This document shows, piece after piece, positions 30,524 to 39,270 of a stretch of 64,000 nt of DNA. Position 1 is the stretch's first letter, and every line of letters begins with the position of its first letter. A model generated the notes under the pieces. It did no database searches. It worked only from the letters and a program-made list of their open reading frames with translations, and was not told the DNA's origin. Source of the DNA: DATJCV01 sp963707665 (GTDB lineage Bacteria > Pseudomonadota > Gammaproteobacteria > Burkholderiales > Burkholderiaceae_D); contig CAVPQU010000011.1 in assembly GCA_963707665.1 (NCBI GenBank), positions 380,325 to 444,324 on the forward strand. The letters are read 5' to 3'. The position numbers and the translations under genes were made by a program.

Positions 30524-32939
30524 GACGCTCCCGGGTTGGCGCGTGGCTTCCAGCGCCGCAACAGCAGCGCATTCGAAATCACGCTGACGCTGCTGGCCGC
30601 CATCGCGGCGCCGGCGATCACTGGATTGAGGTAGCCGAAGGCCGCCAGCGGAATACCGATGACGTTGTAGATGAAGGCCCAGCCCAGGTTTTGCCGGATC
30701 TTGCGCCAGGTGCGGTGCGAAATGTCGATCGCGTCCGCCACCAGCCGCGGGTCGCCGCGCATCAGCGTGATGCCGGCCGCGTGCATCGCGACATCGGTGC
30801 CGCCGGCGACCGCGATGCCGATGTTGGCCGCCGCCAGCGCCGGCGCGTCGTTGATGCCATCGCCCACCATCGCGACAACCTGGCCGCCGCGCTGCAATTC
30901 GGCGACCACCGCGGCCTTGTCGGCCGGCAGTACTTCCGCGTGGTATTCGCCGATGCCGAGCGCCGAGGCCACCGCGCGTGCGCTGCCCGGATTGTCGCCG
31001 GTCAGCATCACCGATTTCACGCCGATTTCGGCCAGGCGCGTGATGGCTTGCCGGGCGGTGGCCTTGATCGTGTCGCCGAACGCCAGCATGCCGGCCACGT
31101 GCATCCCGCCGGCGTCCTCGAGTGCCAGCCAGGAGACGGTGCGGCCCTCATTTTCGTGCTGCGCCGCAGCCGTTTCCAGCGCGGCGGTGGCGGCGCCGAT
31201 GTCAGTCATCAAGCGGCGGTTGCCGAGGTAGGCAGTGAGTTCGCCGACCTGTGCCTGCACGCCGCGCCCGGCCAGTGCTCTGGCGGCGCTGGCTGCCGGC
31301 GTGGCGATCCCGTGCGCGGCGGCCTGTTCGCAGCACCGCGCGTTGCCAGCGGGTGGTCGCTGTGTTGCTGCAACGCGGCCGCCAGCTCCAGTATCCGCTG
31401 CGGGTCGCCATCGGTGGTTTCGATCGCGACCAGCGCCGGCTTGCCTTCGGTCAGGGTACCGGTCTTGTCAAAGGCGACGGTGGTGACCGCATGCGCGGTT
31501 TCCAGCGCCTCGGCATCCTTGATCAGGATGCCGTAGCGCGCGGCGACGCCGGTGCCGACCATGATCGCAGCCGGCGTCGCCAGGCCGAGCGCGCACGGGC
31601 AGGCGATCACCAGCACCGCGACCGCGTTCAGCAGCGCCGCCTGCCAGTCGCCGGTCAGCCAGCCCCAGGCCAGCAGGGTCAGCGGCCGAGACCAGCAGCA
31701 CGGCCGGCACGAACACCGCGCTGACCTGGTCCACCAGGCGCTGGATCGGCGCCTTGGCGGCCTGCGCGTCTTCCACCATGCGGATGATTTGCGACAGCAT
31801 GGTGGCGCCGCCGACGGCGGTGGCTTCGATCGTCAGCACGCCTTCGGCATTGATGGCGCCGCCGGTGACGGCGTCGCCCACGGTTTTGGCCACCGGCAGG
31901 CTTTCGCCGGTCAGCAGCGCTTCGTCCAGGTGGCTGGCGCCATCGACGATCCGGCCATCGACCGGCACCCGTTCGCCGGGACGCACGATCACGATCATCG
32001 CCCAGCCGCAACTGGTCCAGCGGCACCTGATGGTCCGCGCCATCACGCCGCACGGTGGCGACGGTGGCGCGCAGCGATTCCAGCGCCCGGATCGCGGCCA
32101 CGGTCTGATGCTTGGCACGCGTTTCCAGCCATTTGCCGAGCAGGACCAGCGTGATCACCATCGCCGACGATTCGAAATACAGATGCATCCCGGCATGCTC
32201 GCCATGCGCCAGCAGCAGATACAGCGAGAGTCCGTAGGCGGCGCTGGTGCCGAGCGCCACCAGCAAGTCCATGTTGCCGCTGCGCGCCCGCAGCGCTTGC
32301 CATCCGGCCCGGTAGAAGCGGGCGCCGAGCCAGAACTGCACCGGCGTCGCCAACACCAGTTGCAGCCAACCGGGCAGCATCCAGTCGAAGCCGAACGGCA
32401 TGCCCAGCATCGGCGCCACCAGCGGCAGGCTGAACAGCGCCGCCGCCGCCACTGGCCACCAGGCAGGCCAGCTTGGTTTGGGCTCATTTGCCGGAGCGGC
32501 AGTGGCCAGGCTGGCGTGGTAGCCGGCCTTTTGCACCGCCGCCACCAAGGTTTCGGCAGCCACGCCGGCCACCACCACGTGTGCTTTTTCAGTCGCCAGG
32601 TTGACCGATGCCTGCAGCACGCCCGGCACTTTTTGCAACGCCTTTTCGACCCGCGCCGACGCAGGAAGCGCAGGTCATGCCCTCGACCGTCAAGTCGAGC
32701 GCTTGCTGCGGCACCTGGTAACCGGCCTTGGCCACGGCGGCCGACAAACTGGCCAGGTCGACCTCGGCGGTGGCGCGTACCGTGGCTTTTTCGGTGGCGA
32801 GATTGACCGCTACCTGCTGTACGCCAGGCACCGCGCGCAGCGCTTTTTCGACCCGCGCCACACACGACGCGCAGGTCATGCCCTCGATGCCAAAACCAAG
32901 GTCGGCATGCGTGCTATTGCGGTTCGTCATGGTGTTCAT
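30520..32939 (-). pseudogene. copA: Copper-translocating P1B-type ATPase CopA, multiply frame-shifted
   Basis: Cu(I) efflux ATPase. Two N-terminal metal-binding domains show GMTCASC twice. Conserved segments follow in order but in changing frames: shift near 32657 (between the second GMTCASC and RVEKALQKVPGV), near 31999 (before MIVIVRPGERVPVDGR, TGES actuator), near 31687 (before the CPC-containing VLVIACPCALGLATP) and two small insertions between 31330 and 31352 before EQAAAHGIATPA. The phosphorylation motif DKTGTLTEG, MLTGDNPG and VGDGINDAPAL are intact. Restored length is about 805 residues, normal for CopA. Either a pseudogene or a poorly read stretch. Confidence 0.9.
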
Positions 32940-32980
32940 CGGCTGTGCTCCAATTATTATCCGGCGTGATTTGAGGTCTC

Positions 32981-33011
32981 AGCATAAACCTTCCAATCAT
33001 GGAAAGGTCAA
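32981..33011 (-). promoter_or_regulatory. CueR-type promoter of copA-cueR
   Basis: On the minus strand -35 TTGACC and -10 TATGCT are separated by 19 bp, the long spacer typical of MerR-family promoters, and the spacer carries the CueR-like dyad ACCTTTCCATGATTGGAAGG (core at 32988-33008). It lies about 40 bp upstream of the copA start. Confidence 0.85.
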
Positions 33012-33033
33012 GCCTGAACGAAGCAATCGATGC

Positions 33034-33064
33034 TTGACCTTGACCCGGTTGGAACGCTTATATT
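33034..33064 (+). promoter_or_regulatory. MerR-type promoter of copZ
   Basis: TTGACC at 33034-33039 and TATATT at 33059-33064 with a 19-bp spacer containing a degenerate dyad (CCTTGACCCGGTTGGAACG), 43 bp before copZ. Together with the divergent copA promoter it suggests joint control by CueR. Confidence 0.7.
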
Positions 33065-33107
33065 GTTCATCCCCAACCTCATCCCCAACCTGCTTTAGGA
33101 AATCATC

Positions 33108-33308
33108 ATGCTCACATTCAAGATAGACGACATGACTTGCGGTCATTGCGTGGCAAGCATCACCAAGGCGATCCAGGAACTGGACCGGCAGGCGACGATT
33201 GCGGCAGACGTGCAGAGTCACGTCGTGCAGATAGCAAGCGCGGCCAACAGCGAGGCGATCGAGGCGGCGATACGCGATGCTGGCTATACGCCGCAGGCCC
33301 TGGGCTGA
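33108..33308 (+). CDS. copZ: Copper chaperone CopZ (heavy-metal-associated domain)
   Basis: 66-residue HMA-fold protein that carries Cu(I) in the cytoplasm and delivers it to CopA. The metal site is MTCGHC (Cys11, Cys14); secondary structure order fits beta-alpha-beta-beta-alpha-beta. A clear ribosome-binding site (TTTAGGAAATCATC) precedes the ATG. It is divergent from copA with MerR-type promoters between them. Confidence 0.92.
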   Translation: MLTFKIDDMTCGHCVASITKAIQELDRQATIAADVQSHVVQIASAANSEAIEAAIRDAGYTPQALG

Positions 33309-33368
33309 CACCTGTGTCGCCACGCCACGATCAGGCAGCGCGGCGATGCCGGCCATGACTTCCAGACG

Positions 33369-33436
33369 ATCATATACTCCATAGAATGATCGCGATTTTC
33401 GGCCGAAAAATGGACGTATAGATGACATACTCATCC
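33369..33436 (-). repeat. Paired-GAGTAT intergenic element, copy 6
   Basis: Plus strand CATATACTCCAT at 33371-33382 and ACATACTCATC at 33425-33435, boxes 53 bp apart. The core is a perfect palindrome TTTTCGGCCGAAAA, the clearest example of the central dyad in this family. It lies 61 bp after copZ in the convergent gap before the parvulin gene. Confidence 0.86.
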
Positions 33437-33492
33437 ATCTGAACCTTGGTCAGCAGCAGCGCTGTCTGTTCTATCAGCGGTGAGCAAGGCAA

Positions 33493-33521
33493 TAAAAAAG
33501 GCGCCCGGAGGGGCGCCTTTT
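33493..33521. terminator. Terminator between copZ and the parvulin gene
   Basis: AAAAAAGGCGCCC - GGA - GGGGCGCCTTTT hairpin, 18 bp from the end of the parvulin gene; usable by both convergent units. Confidence 0.88.
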
Positions 33522-33538
33522 GCCGGCGGTAAATCGGA

Positions 33539-34315
33539 TTACTGAATCTTCGCCTTGCCGCGCAGTTCTTCCTGATACGCTGCCAGCTTTTTCTGCTGCA
33601 GCGATTCGGCGATCTGCGACTTCACCTCGTCCAGCGTCGGCACCTTGGCGGCGCGGGTATCTTCCAGCTTGATCACGTGATAGCCGAACTGGGTCTTGAC
33701 CGGGGTTTCGGTGATCTGGCCTTTTTGCAGCGCCACCATCGCATCCGAGAACGGCTTGACGAAGGAAGACGGCGAAGCCCAGTCGAGATCACCACCGTTG
33801 GCGGCGGAACCGGTGTCTTTCGACTGCTTGGCCAGGTCCTCGAACTTGGCGCCGGATTTCAGCTTGGCGATGATGGCCTTGGCGTCTTCTTCCTTGTCCA
33901 CCAGGATGTGGCGCGCATGATATTCCTTGTCGCCGGCCTGAGCCTTGAACTTGTCATATTCCGCCTGGATCTCGGCATCCTTGACCGGATGTTTCTTGAC
34001 GAAATCGGCGACCAGTGCGCGAATCACGATCGACTGCCGTGCCATTTCCAACTGCGCCTTCACATCCGGACTGTCACTCAGGCCTAGCTTGTTTGCTTCC
34101 TGCATCAGGATTTCACGATTGATCAACTCTTCCTTGACCATCGAACGCAGTTGCGGGGAATCCGCTTGTCCCTGGGCCGCCAGTTGCTTGACCATCATGT
34201 CGGCACGCGACGACGGTACCGGTTTGCCGTTGACCACGGCCAGGTTTTGCGCCAGGGCAGGGAAAGCTGCAGCCGCAACAAGCACAACCAGCAAACGAGC
34301 GGGTTTTAAATACAT
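33539..34315 (-). CDS. Periplasmic parvulin-type peptidyl-prolyl isomerase
   Basis: 258-residue exported PPIase. A signal peptide (LLVVLVAAAAFPALAQ, cleavage about residue 22) precedes a SurA-like N region and one parvulin domain (YHARHILVDKEEDAKAIIAK, GGDLDWASPSSFVKPF, TPVKTQFGYHVIKLEDTR). It resembles the single-domain PpiC/PrsA-like foldases of Burkholderiales. It is the last gene of the selO-msrB-yciB-bolA group, 68 bp after bolA, and ends before a strong terminator. Confidence 0.92.
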   Translation of the reverse strand: MYLKPARLLVVLVAAAAFPALAQNLAVVNGKPVPSSRADMMVKQLAAQGQADSPQLRSMVKEELINREILMQEANKLGLSDSPDVKAQLEMARQSIVIRALVADFVKKHPVKDAEIQAEYDKFKAQAGDKEYHARHILVDKEEDAKAIIAKLKSGAKFEDLAKQSKDTGSAANGGDLDWASPSSFVKPFSDAMVALQKGQITETPVKTQFGYHVIKLEDTRAAKVPTLDEVKSQIAESLQQKKLAAYQEELRGKAKIQ

Positions 34316-34383
34316 GGTGAAATCCTAAAATGGGAAAGTAGGTTGAAAGGAAGCTTGAAAATGTTAATTATTTGGAATGACGT

Positions 34384-34659
34384 TTACGCGGTTACCTCTG
34401 AAGGCGCCAATGTAACCAGAGCGAGAGCATGGATTTCAGAGTGCATCATGTCATCCAGATAATGATACACCAGCCGATGCCGCGCCACGCGGTTTTGCCC
34501 TTCAAATTGAGTCGCTACCAGCCGCACTCGAAAGTGGCCACCGCCGGCCGCCGCTCCCGCATGACCAACGTGCAATGCAGACTCGTCTGTTACCAGACAC
34601 TCCTGCGGTGTCAAAGTTTCGAGCAGGCGTTGACGGATACGTTCCACGCGCGATGTCAT
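34384..34659 (-). CDS. bolA: BolA family protein
   Basis: 91-residue BolA-fold protein, commonly a partner of monothiol glutaredoxins in iron-sulfur trafficking and linked to cell shape and stress. Seen: HVGHAGAAAGGGHFRVRLVA with the conserved His, and RHRLVYHYLDDMMHSEIHAL, which carries the usual second conserved region RHRxVYxxL and HAL. The ATG at 34659 overlaps the yciB stop by four bases (ATGA), so translation is coupled. Confidence 0.93.
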   Translation of the reverse strand: MTSRVERIRQRLLETLTPQECLVTDESALHVGHAGAAAGGGHFRVRLVATQFEGQNRVARHRLVYHYLDDMMHSEIHALALVTLAPSEVTA

Positions 34660-35276
34660 TCGGCATCCTTTACATATTTCGACAACATCAGGCTTTGCGC
34701 AATGACGAAGGCGAACATCAGCCCGATGCCGCCAAACAACTTGAAGTTCACCCAGGCCGCGGTCGAAAAACTGAACGCAACATACAGGTTCAATACACCC
34801 ATGGCGCAGAAGAACGCCATCCAGGCCAGCCCGAGCCGCTGCCACGCGGGTTCAGGCAACGCGATCTGCTTTTCCATCATGGTGCGAATCAGGTTCTTGC
34901 GGAAAAAAAACTGGCTGACAAACAGCGCCGCGGCGAAGCACCAGTAGAGCACGGTCGGTTTCCACTTGATGAACGTCTCGTTGTGGAAGTAGATCGTCGC
35001 GCCGCCGAAAAAACCGATGATGGCCAGCGACACCCACAACATCGGATCGACCTTTCTTGAACGTAGCAACAGGTAGCCGATCTGCGCGACGGTAGCGACA
35101 ATGGCCACTGCGGTGGCCAGCAGGATCGGTGCCTGACCGGCGGTTACCACGCCGCCCGAAACGAGCCCGGACAGGTATTCGGTGGCAAACGACTGCGCGG
35201 CATCGGCATTTCCCTCACCCCACTTGAAAATGCCGAAAAACAGGATGACCGGAAACAGATCGAACAGGAACTTCAT
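34656..35276 (-). CDS. yciB: Septation protein A / inner membrane protein YciB
   Basis: 206-residue polytopic protein (IspZ family) with about five or six transmembrane segments, involved in envelope and septum integrity. The family N-terminus MKFLFDLFPVILFF and the motif WKPTVLYWCFAAALFVSQFF are visible. The start overlaps the msrB stop (ATGA) and its own stop overlaps the bolA start, giving three tightly coupled genes. An upstream in-frame extension lies inside msrB and is rejected. Confidence 0.93.
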   Translation of the reverse strand: MKFLFDLFPVILFFGIFKWGEGNADAAQSFATEYLSGLVSGGVVTAGQAPILLATAVAIVATVAQIGYLLLRSRKVDPMLWVSLAIIGFFGGATIYFHNETFIKWKPTVLYWCFAAALFVSQFFFRKNLIRTMMEKQIALPEPAWQRLGLAWMAFFCAMGVLNLYVAFSFSTAAWVNFKLFGGIGLMFAFVIAQSLMLSKYVKDAE

Positions 35277-35704
35277 TTGGATTGGGATTCTTTCACGTCG
35301 GGTTGAGCGTCCGGTGCAAAGCGCAACGACGCCGAATTGATGCAATAGCGCAGGCCAGTCGGCGGTGGGCCGTCCGGGAAGACGTGACCCAGATGAGCGT
35401 CGCAGACGTTGCATAAAATCTCGGTACGCATCATGCCATAGCTGCGATCGACGCGCTCACTGACATTGGCCGGATCAAGCGCGCGGAAATAGCTCGGCCA
35501 ACCACAGCCGGATTCGAACTTGGCGTCGGATTCGAACAGTGGCGTGCCGCAGCAGACGCAGGTATAGACGCCCGGTTCGTGATGATCCCAGTAGCGGCCG
35601 GAAAACGCCGGCTCGGTGGCGGCATGGCGCGTCACCTGGTATTCGAACGGCGCCAGTTGCGCGCGCCATTCGGCATCGGTCTTGCTGATTTTTTCGGAAT
35701 TCAT
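35273..35704 (-). CDS. msrB: Peptide-methionine (R)-S-oxide reductase MsrB
   Basis: 143-residue repair enzyme that reduces methionine-R-sulfoxide in proteins. The zinc-binding pairs are Cys49/Cys52 (CVCC) and Cys98/Cys101 (CNVC); the catalytic Cys121 is in GLRYCINSASLRF and Cys67 in SGCGWPSYF is the likely resolving residue. It lies 16 bp after selO and overlaps yciB by four bases, which places two oxidative-stress functions in one operon. Confidence 0.95.
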   Translation of the reverse strand: MNSEKISKTDAEWRAQLAPFEYQVTRHAATEPAFSGRYWDHHEPGVYTCVCCGTPLFESDAKFESGCGWPSYFRALDPANVSERVDRSYGMMRTEILCNVCDAHLGHVFPDGPPPTGLRYCINSASLRFAPDAQPDVKESQSK

Positions 35705-35720
35705 GGTATCGGCCTTTTGA

Positions 35721-37202
35721 TCATGAGGAACAACTGACTTCCAATTGGCTGGCCCAGTCGGGTGGCAGTGCGGCGTAGCCGGCATGCTCGGGCTGTTCGT
35801 CGAACGGATGTTCCAGCACAGCCAGCAGTTTTGCGACTTCGGAAAAATCGCCGTGCTGGGCTTTTTCGATGGCGGCTTGCGCCAGGTAATTGCGCAAGAC
35901 GTATTTGGGGTTAACCGCATGCATTGCAAGCCGACGCAATTCGTCGTTGCTGTGCTCCTGCTGCAGCCGTTGCCGGTATTCGAGCGCCCAGACATCGAAG
36001 GCGGCGCGGTCGATGAATTCATCGCGCAGCGCATCGTCGGCTCCCGGGCCCTCCATGCGCAGCTCGCCCAGCAGCCGGAAAAAGCGGGTGAAATCGACGT
36101 GATTGGCTTCCATCAAGGCGAACATCCGGTTCAGCAAGCCATCGTCCCCAGCCTCTACTGTGCGCAGGCCGAGCTTCGCATGCAGCAGGCGATCCAGCAT
36201 GCCGGCATATTCGGGTTGATAGATTTCCAGCGCAGCTTGCGTATCGTCCACCGTGCCGATCAGCGGCAGCAGCGCCTGGCCGAGTGCAAAGCAATTCCAG
36301 CGGCCGATCTGCGGCTGCATGTTATAGGCATAGCGGCCGCCTTGATCGCTGTGGTTGCAGATATGGCGCGCATTGAACGCCTCCATGAAGCCGTAGGGCC
36401 CGTAATCGATGGTCAACCCCAGGATCGACATGTTGTCGGTGTTCATGACCCCATGCATGAAGCCGACCGCCTGCCAGCGCGCGATCAGGTGCGCGGTGCG
36501 CCGCGTCACTTCGCGCAGCAGTGCCTGATAGGGATTGTGGTCGGCGCGCAATTCCGGATAAAAGCGATCGATGACGTAATCGGCCAGCGTCCGCAACTCC
36601 TCCATCCTGTCGTTGTAAAACCAGTGTTCGAAGCTGCCGAAGCGTACGAATGAGGGCGCCAGGCGCGTGACTACTGCCGTGGTTTCCGGCTCTTCCCGCA
36701 TTACTCGCTGGTCGGAGCCGATCACGCACAATGCCCGTGAAGTCGGAATGTTCAAGGCCGCCATCGCCTCCGAACAGAGGAATTCGCGGATCGACGAACG
36801 CAACACCGCCCGGCCGTCCGCCATGCGCGAGTAGGGCGTCGGGCCGGAGCCCTTCAACTGCACTTCCAGCCGGCCGGACGGCGGACAGTCGAGGGCCGCC
36901 AGATCGCCCAGCAGCAAGGCACGGCCATCGCCCAACTGGCCCGCCCAAACGCCGAATTGGTGGCCGGAATAAACCTGTGCCAGCGGCCGTGCGGAAGGCG
37001 GAAGCCGGTTGCCGGCAAACGCCTGTATGAATTCCGGCGTGTCCAGCGCTGCCGGGTCAATGCCTACCAGCGCCGCCGCCGATTTGCTGGCGCCGACCAG
37101 ATAGGGCGCAGAGATAGGCGCGGACGGCAGGCAGGTATAAAACGATGCTGGCAAGCTCGCAAACGAATGCTCAAACTGCAAATTTTCAATCAAACCGGGC
37201 AT
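35721..37202 (-). CDS. selO: Protein adenylyltransferase SelO
   Basis: Pseudokinase-fold enzyme (formerly UPF0061/YdiU) of 493 residues that transfers AMP to protein hydroxyls, linked to redox homeostasis. Seen: the N-terminal YSGHQFGVWAGQLGDGRALL, LEVQLKGSGPTPYSRMADGR, and the catalytic-region Asp residues in GVMNTDNMSILGLTIDYGPY (Asp256 and Asp266). The C-terminus ends LEVSCSS, with Cys in the place where some homologues have selenocysteine. First gene of the operon with msrB. Confidence 0.94.
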   Translation of the reverse strand: MPGLIENLQFEHSFASLPASFYTCLPSAPISAPYLVGASKSAAALVGIDPAALDTPEFIQAFAGNRLPPSARPLAQVYSGHQFGVWAGQLGDGRALLLGDLAALDCPPSGRLEVQLKGSGPTPYSRMADGRAVLRSSIREFLCSEAMAALNIPTSRALCVIGSDQRVMREEPETTAVVTRLAPSFVRFGSFEHWFYNDRMEELRTLADYVIDRFYPELRADHNPYQALLREVTRRTAHLIARWQAVGFMHGVMNTDNMSILGLTIDYGPYGFMEAFNARHICNHSDQGGRYAYNMQPQIGRWNCFALGQALLPLIGTVDDTQAALEIYQPEYAGMLDRLLHAKLGLRTVEAGDDGLLNRMFALMEANHVDFTRFFRLLGELRMEGPGADDALRDEFIDRAAFDVWALEYRQRLQQEHSNDELRRLAMHAVNPKYVLRNYLAQAAIEKAQHGDFSEVAKLLAVLEHPFDEQPEHAGYAALPPDWASQLEVSCSS

Positions 37203-37528
37203 CGGGCGTTCCTGTTTGGGCTACTGCGAAGCAAGCGCGCCTGACGGCATGGGCATGTTTCAGATGGCACAGCCAGGTTTGGCGTGCGTGGCAGGTCATT
37301 CGTCTTGCGGATGTTTAAACAGTTGACAGCAAGAAGCGGCGCGCTATGCTGGTAGCGTTATTTTCCATAAACATCCACCGCTATTTTGACAGAGATCGAA
37401 AGGGTGGGCAGAAGGCCGCTGCAAACTGGAGGCCGTTGTTGCGAGGCAGCATGGAAAAGCATTGACCTTTTCCGTACGATCGTACGAAAATTGTGCAAAA
37501 GCAGCAAATTATAAAGACAGGAGACTAG
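37203..37528. other. Intergenic region with operator and start signals of the acyl-CoA ligase gene
   Basis: 326 bp between the divergent selO and acyl-CoA ligase starts. It holds the palindrome at 37473-37486 and an AGGAGA ribosome-binding site just before 37529. No small gene was seen. Confidence 0.6.
37473..37486. promoter_or_regulatory. Perfect 14-bp palindrome CGTACGATCGTACG, candidate TetR-type operator
   Basis: Flanked by TTTTC and AAAAT, 43 bp before the acyl-CoA ligase start. The core TACGATCGT recurs at 44526-44534 upstream of the FadB-type gene. TetR-family repressors are known to control fatty-acid genes in betaproteobacteria (FadP, PsrA), but the regulator is not identified here. 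Confidence 0.6.
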
Positions 37529-39181
37529 ATGGCGCAGTACCCTCAAAGCCCGCTAATGGGCCAAATGATGGATCAGCCACTGCTGATTTCGAGCATCATC
37601 CAGCATGCCGACCGCTATTTCGGCGACAACGAAATCGTCTCGCGCCGGGTGGAAGGCGACATTCATCGCTACACCTACCGTGATTGCCACCAACGTTCCC
37701 GCCAATTGGCCAATGCGCTGACCAAGCTCGGCGTCCAGATGGGCGAGCGGGTCGCCACCTTGGCCTGGAATGGCTACCGCCATATGGAGACCTACTATGC
37801 GGTCTCCGGCTCCGGCGCGGTGCTGCATACCATCAATCCGCGTCTGCATCCTGAACAGATGGCGTACATCGTCAATCACGCCGAGGATCAGTACCTGTTC
37901 TTCGACCTGACCTTCCTGCCGCTGGTCGAAGCAATTGCTGCCCACTGCAAGACGACCAAGGGCTTTGTAGCGATGTGCGGCCGGACTCATATGCCGCAAG
38001 ACAGCAAAATCGCCAAGCTGCTGTGCTATGAAGACTTGATCGAAGCCAGTTCCGACGCCTATCAATGGCCGGTATTCGATGAAAATTCGGCGTCCAGCCT
38101 ATGCTACACATCCGGCACCACCGGCAATCCGAAAGGTGCGCTGTATTCACATCGCTCCACTGTCTTGCATTCGTATGCCTCGACGATGCCAGATGCGCTC
38201 AACGTATCGGCGCGCGATGCCGTGTTGCCGGTGGTGCCGATGTTTCACGTCAATGCCTGGGGCTTGCCGTATTCGGTGCCACTGACCGGCGCCAAGATGG
38301 TATTTCCCGGCCCGGCCCTGGACGGCAAATCAATCTATGAATTGTTCGAGCAGGAACAAGTCACCATGTCGGCCGGCGTGCCGACGGTCTGGCTTGCGCT
38401 GTTGACCTATGTCGGCCAGAACAATCTGCGCTTCTCCAGCTTCAGGCGCACGGTGATCGGAGGCTCTGCCTGCCCGCCGGCCATGATGAAAACCTTCCGC
38501 AACCAGTATGGGGTCGAAGTGGTGCATGCCTGGGGCATGACCGAAATGTCGCCGTTGGGTACCGCCGGCACGCTGCAGTCGAAGCACCTGAAGCTATCGC
38601 CAGAAGCGCAGGAAGCATTGCTGGAAAAGCAGGGGCATGCCATCTACGGCGTCGACATGAAAATCGTCGACGACGCCGGCAAGGACTTGCCGTGGGACGG
38701 CAAAACCTACGGCAACTTGCTGGTCAAGGGGCCTTGGGTCATCAGCAGTTATTTCAAAGGCGAAGGCGGCGACGTGTTGCAAGACGGCTGGTTCCCGACC
38801 GGCGACGTCGCCACCATCGACCCCGACGGCTACATGCAAATTACCGATCGCAGCAAGGACGTCATCAAATCCGGCGGCGAATGGATCGGCACGATTGATT
38901 TGGAAAATATCGCGATGGCGCATCCGGCAGTGCTGCAGGCGGCCTGCATCGGAATTCCTCATCCCAAATGGGATGAGCGGCCACTGCTGGTTGTCGTCAA
39001 ACGACCGGATGCGACCGTTTCGAAGGAAGAGTTGATCTTGTTTTACGAGGGCAAGATTGCAAAATGGTGGACACCGGACGACGTCACATTCGTCGATGCG
39101 CTACCCATCGGGGCAACTGGCAAAGTGTTGAAAAACAAAATGCGCGAGCAATTCAAGGACTACAAATTGCCCACTGCCTGA
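37529..39181 (+). CDS. Fatty acid/organic acid-CoA ligase (AMP-binding family)
   Basis: 550-residue acyl-activating enzyme that forms acyl-CoA through an acyl-adenylate. The P-loop-like motif YTSGTTGNPKGALYSHRS begins at residue 193; later motifs are AWGMTEMSPLG, DGWFPTGDVATIDPDGYMQI and the hinge KDVIKSGGEWI, with the catalytic C-terminal Lys in GATGKVLKNKMR. It resembles medium- to long-chain ligases (AlkK/FadD3-type). It precedes a Liv-type transporter and a FadB-type enzyme, suggesting uptake and beta-oxidation of a carboxylic acid. Confidence 0.92.
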   Translation: MAQYPQSPLMGQMMDQPLLISSIIQHADRYFGDNEIVSRRVEGDIHRYTYRDCHQRSRQLANALTKLGVQMGERVATLAWNGYRHMETYYAVSGSGAVLHTINPRLHPEQMAYIVNHAEDQYLFFDLTFLPLVEAIAAHCKTTKGFVAMCGRTHMPQDSKIAKLLCYEDLIEASSDAYQWPVFDENSASSLCYTSGTTGNPKGALYSHRSTVLHSYASTMPDALNVSARDAVLPVVPMFHVNAWGLPYSVPLTGAKMVFPGPALDGKSIYELFEQEQVTMSAGVPTVWLALLTYVGQNNLRFSSFRRTVIGGSACPPAMMKTFRNQYGVEVVHAWGMTEMSPLGTAGTLQSKHLKLSPEAQEALLEKQGHAIYGVDMKIVDDAGKDLPWDGKTYGNLLVKGPWVISSYFKGEGGDVLQDGWFPTGDVATIDPDGYMQITDRSKDVIKSGGEWIGTIDLENIAMAHPAVLQAACIGIPHPKWDERPLLVVVKRPDATVSKEELILFYEGKIAKWWTPDDVTFVDALPIGATGKVLKNKMREQFKDYKLPTA

Positions 39182-39191
39182 AATTAGGCTG

Positions 39192-39208
39192 ACCGACAAA
39201 CGGTCGGT
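39192..39208. promoter_or_regulatory. ACCGAC-N5-GTCGGT inverted repeat
   Basis: Perfect 6-bp arms, 10 bp after the ligase stop and about 63 bp before the substrate-binding-protein gene, followed by TTTCG. It may be a TetR-family operator or a weak terminator; the sequence cannot decide. Confidence 0.4.
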
Positions 39209-39270
39209 TTCGTCATTGCAGCACCGGTCTTCGGTAGTACCTTCACTTATAAATAAAGAGAGAGAGACAT

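Noticed and set aside
35273..36034. Open frame extending msrB upstream into selO
   Set aside because: The extra N-terminal text is the selO gene read in another frame; MsrB starts normally at 35704.
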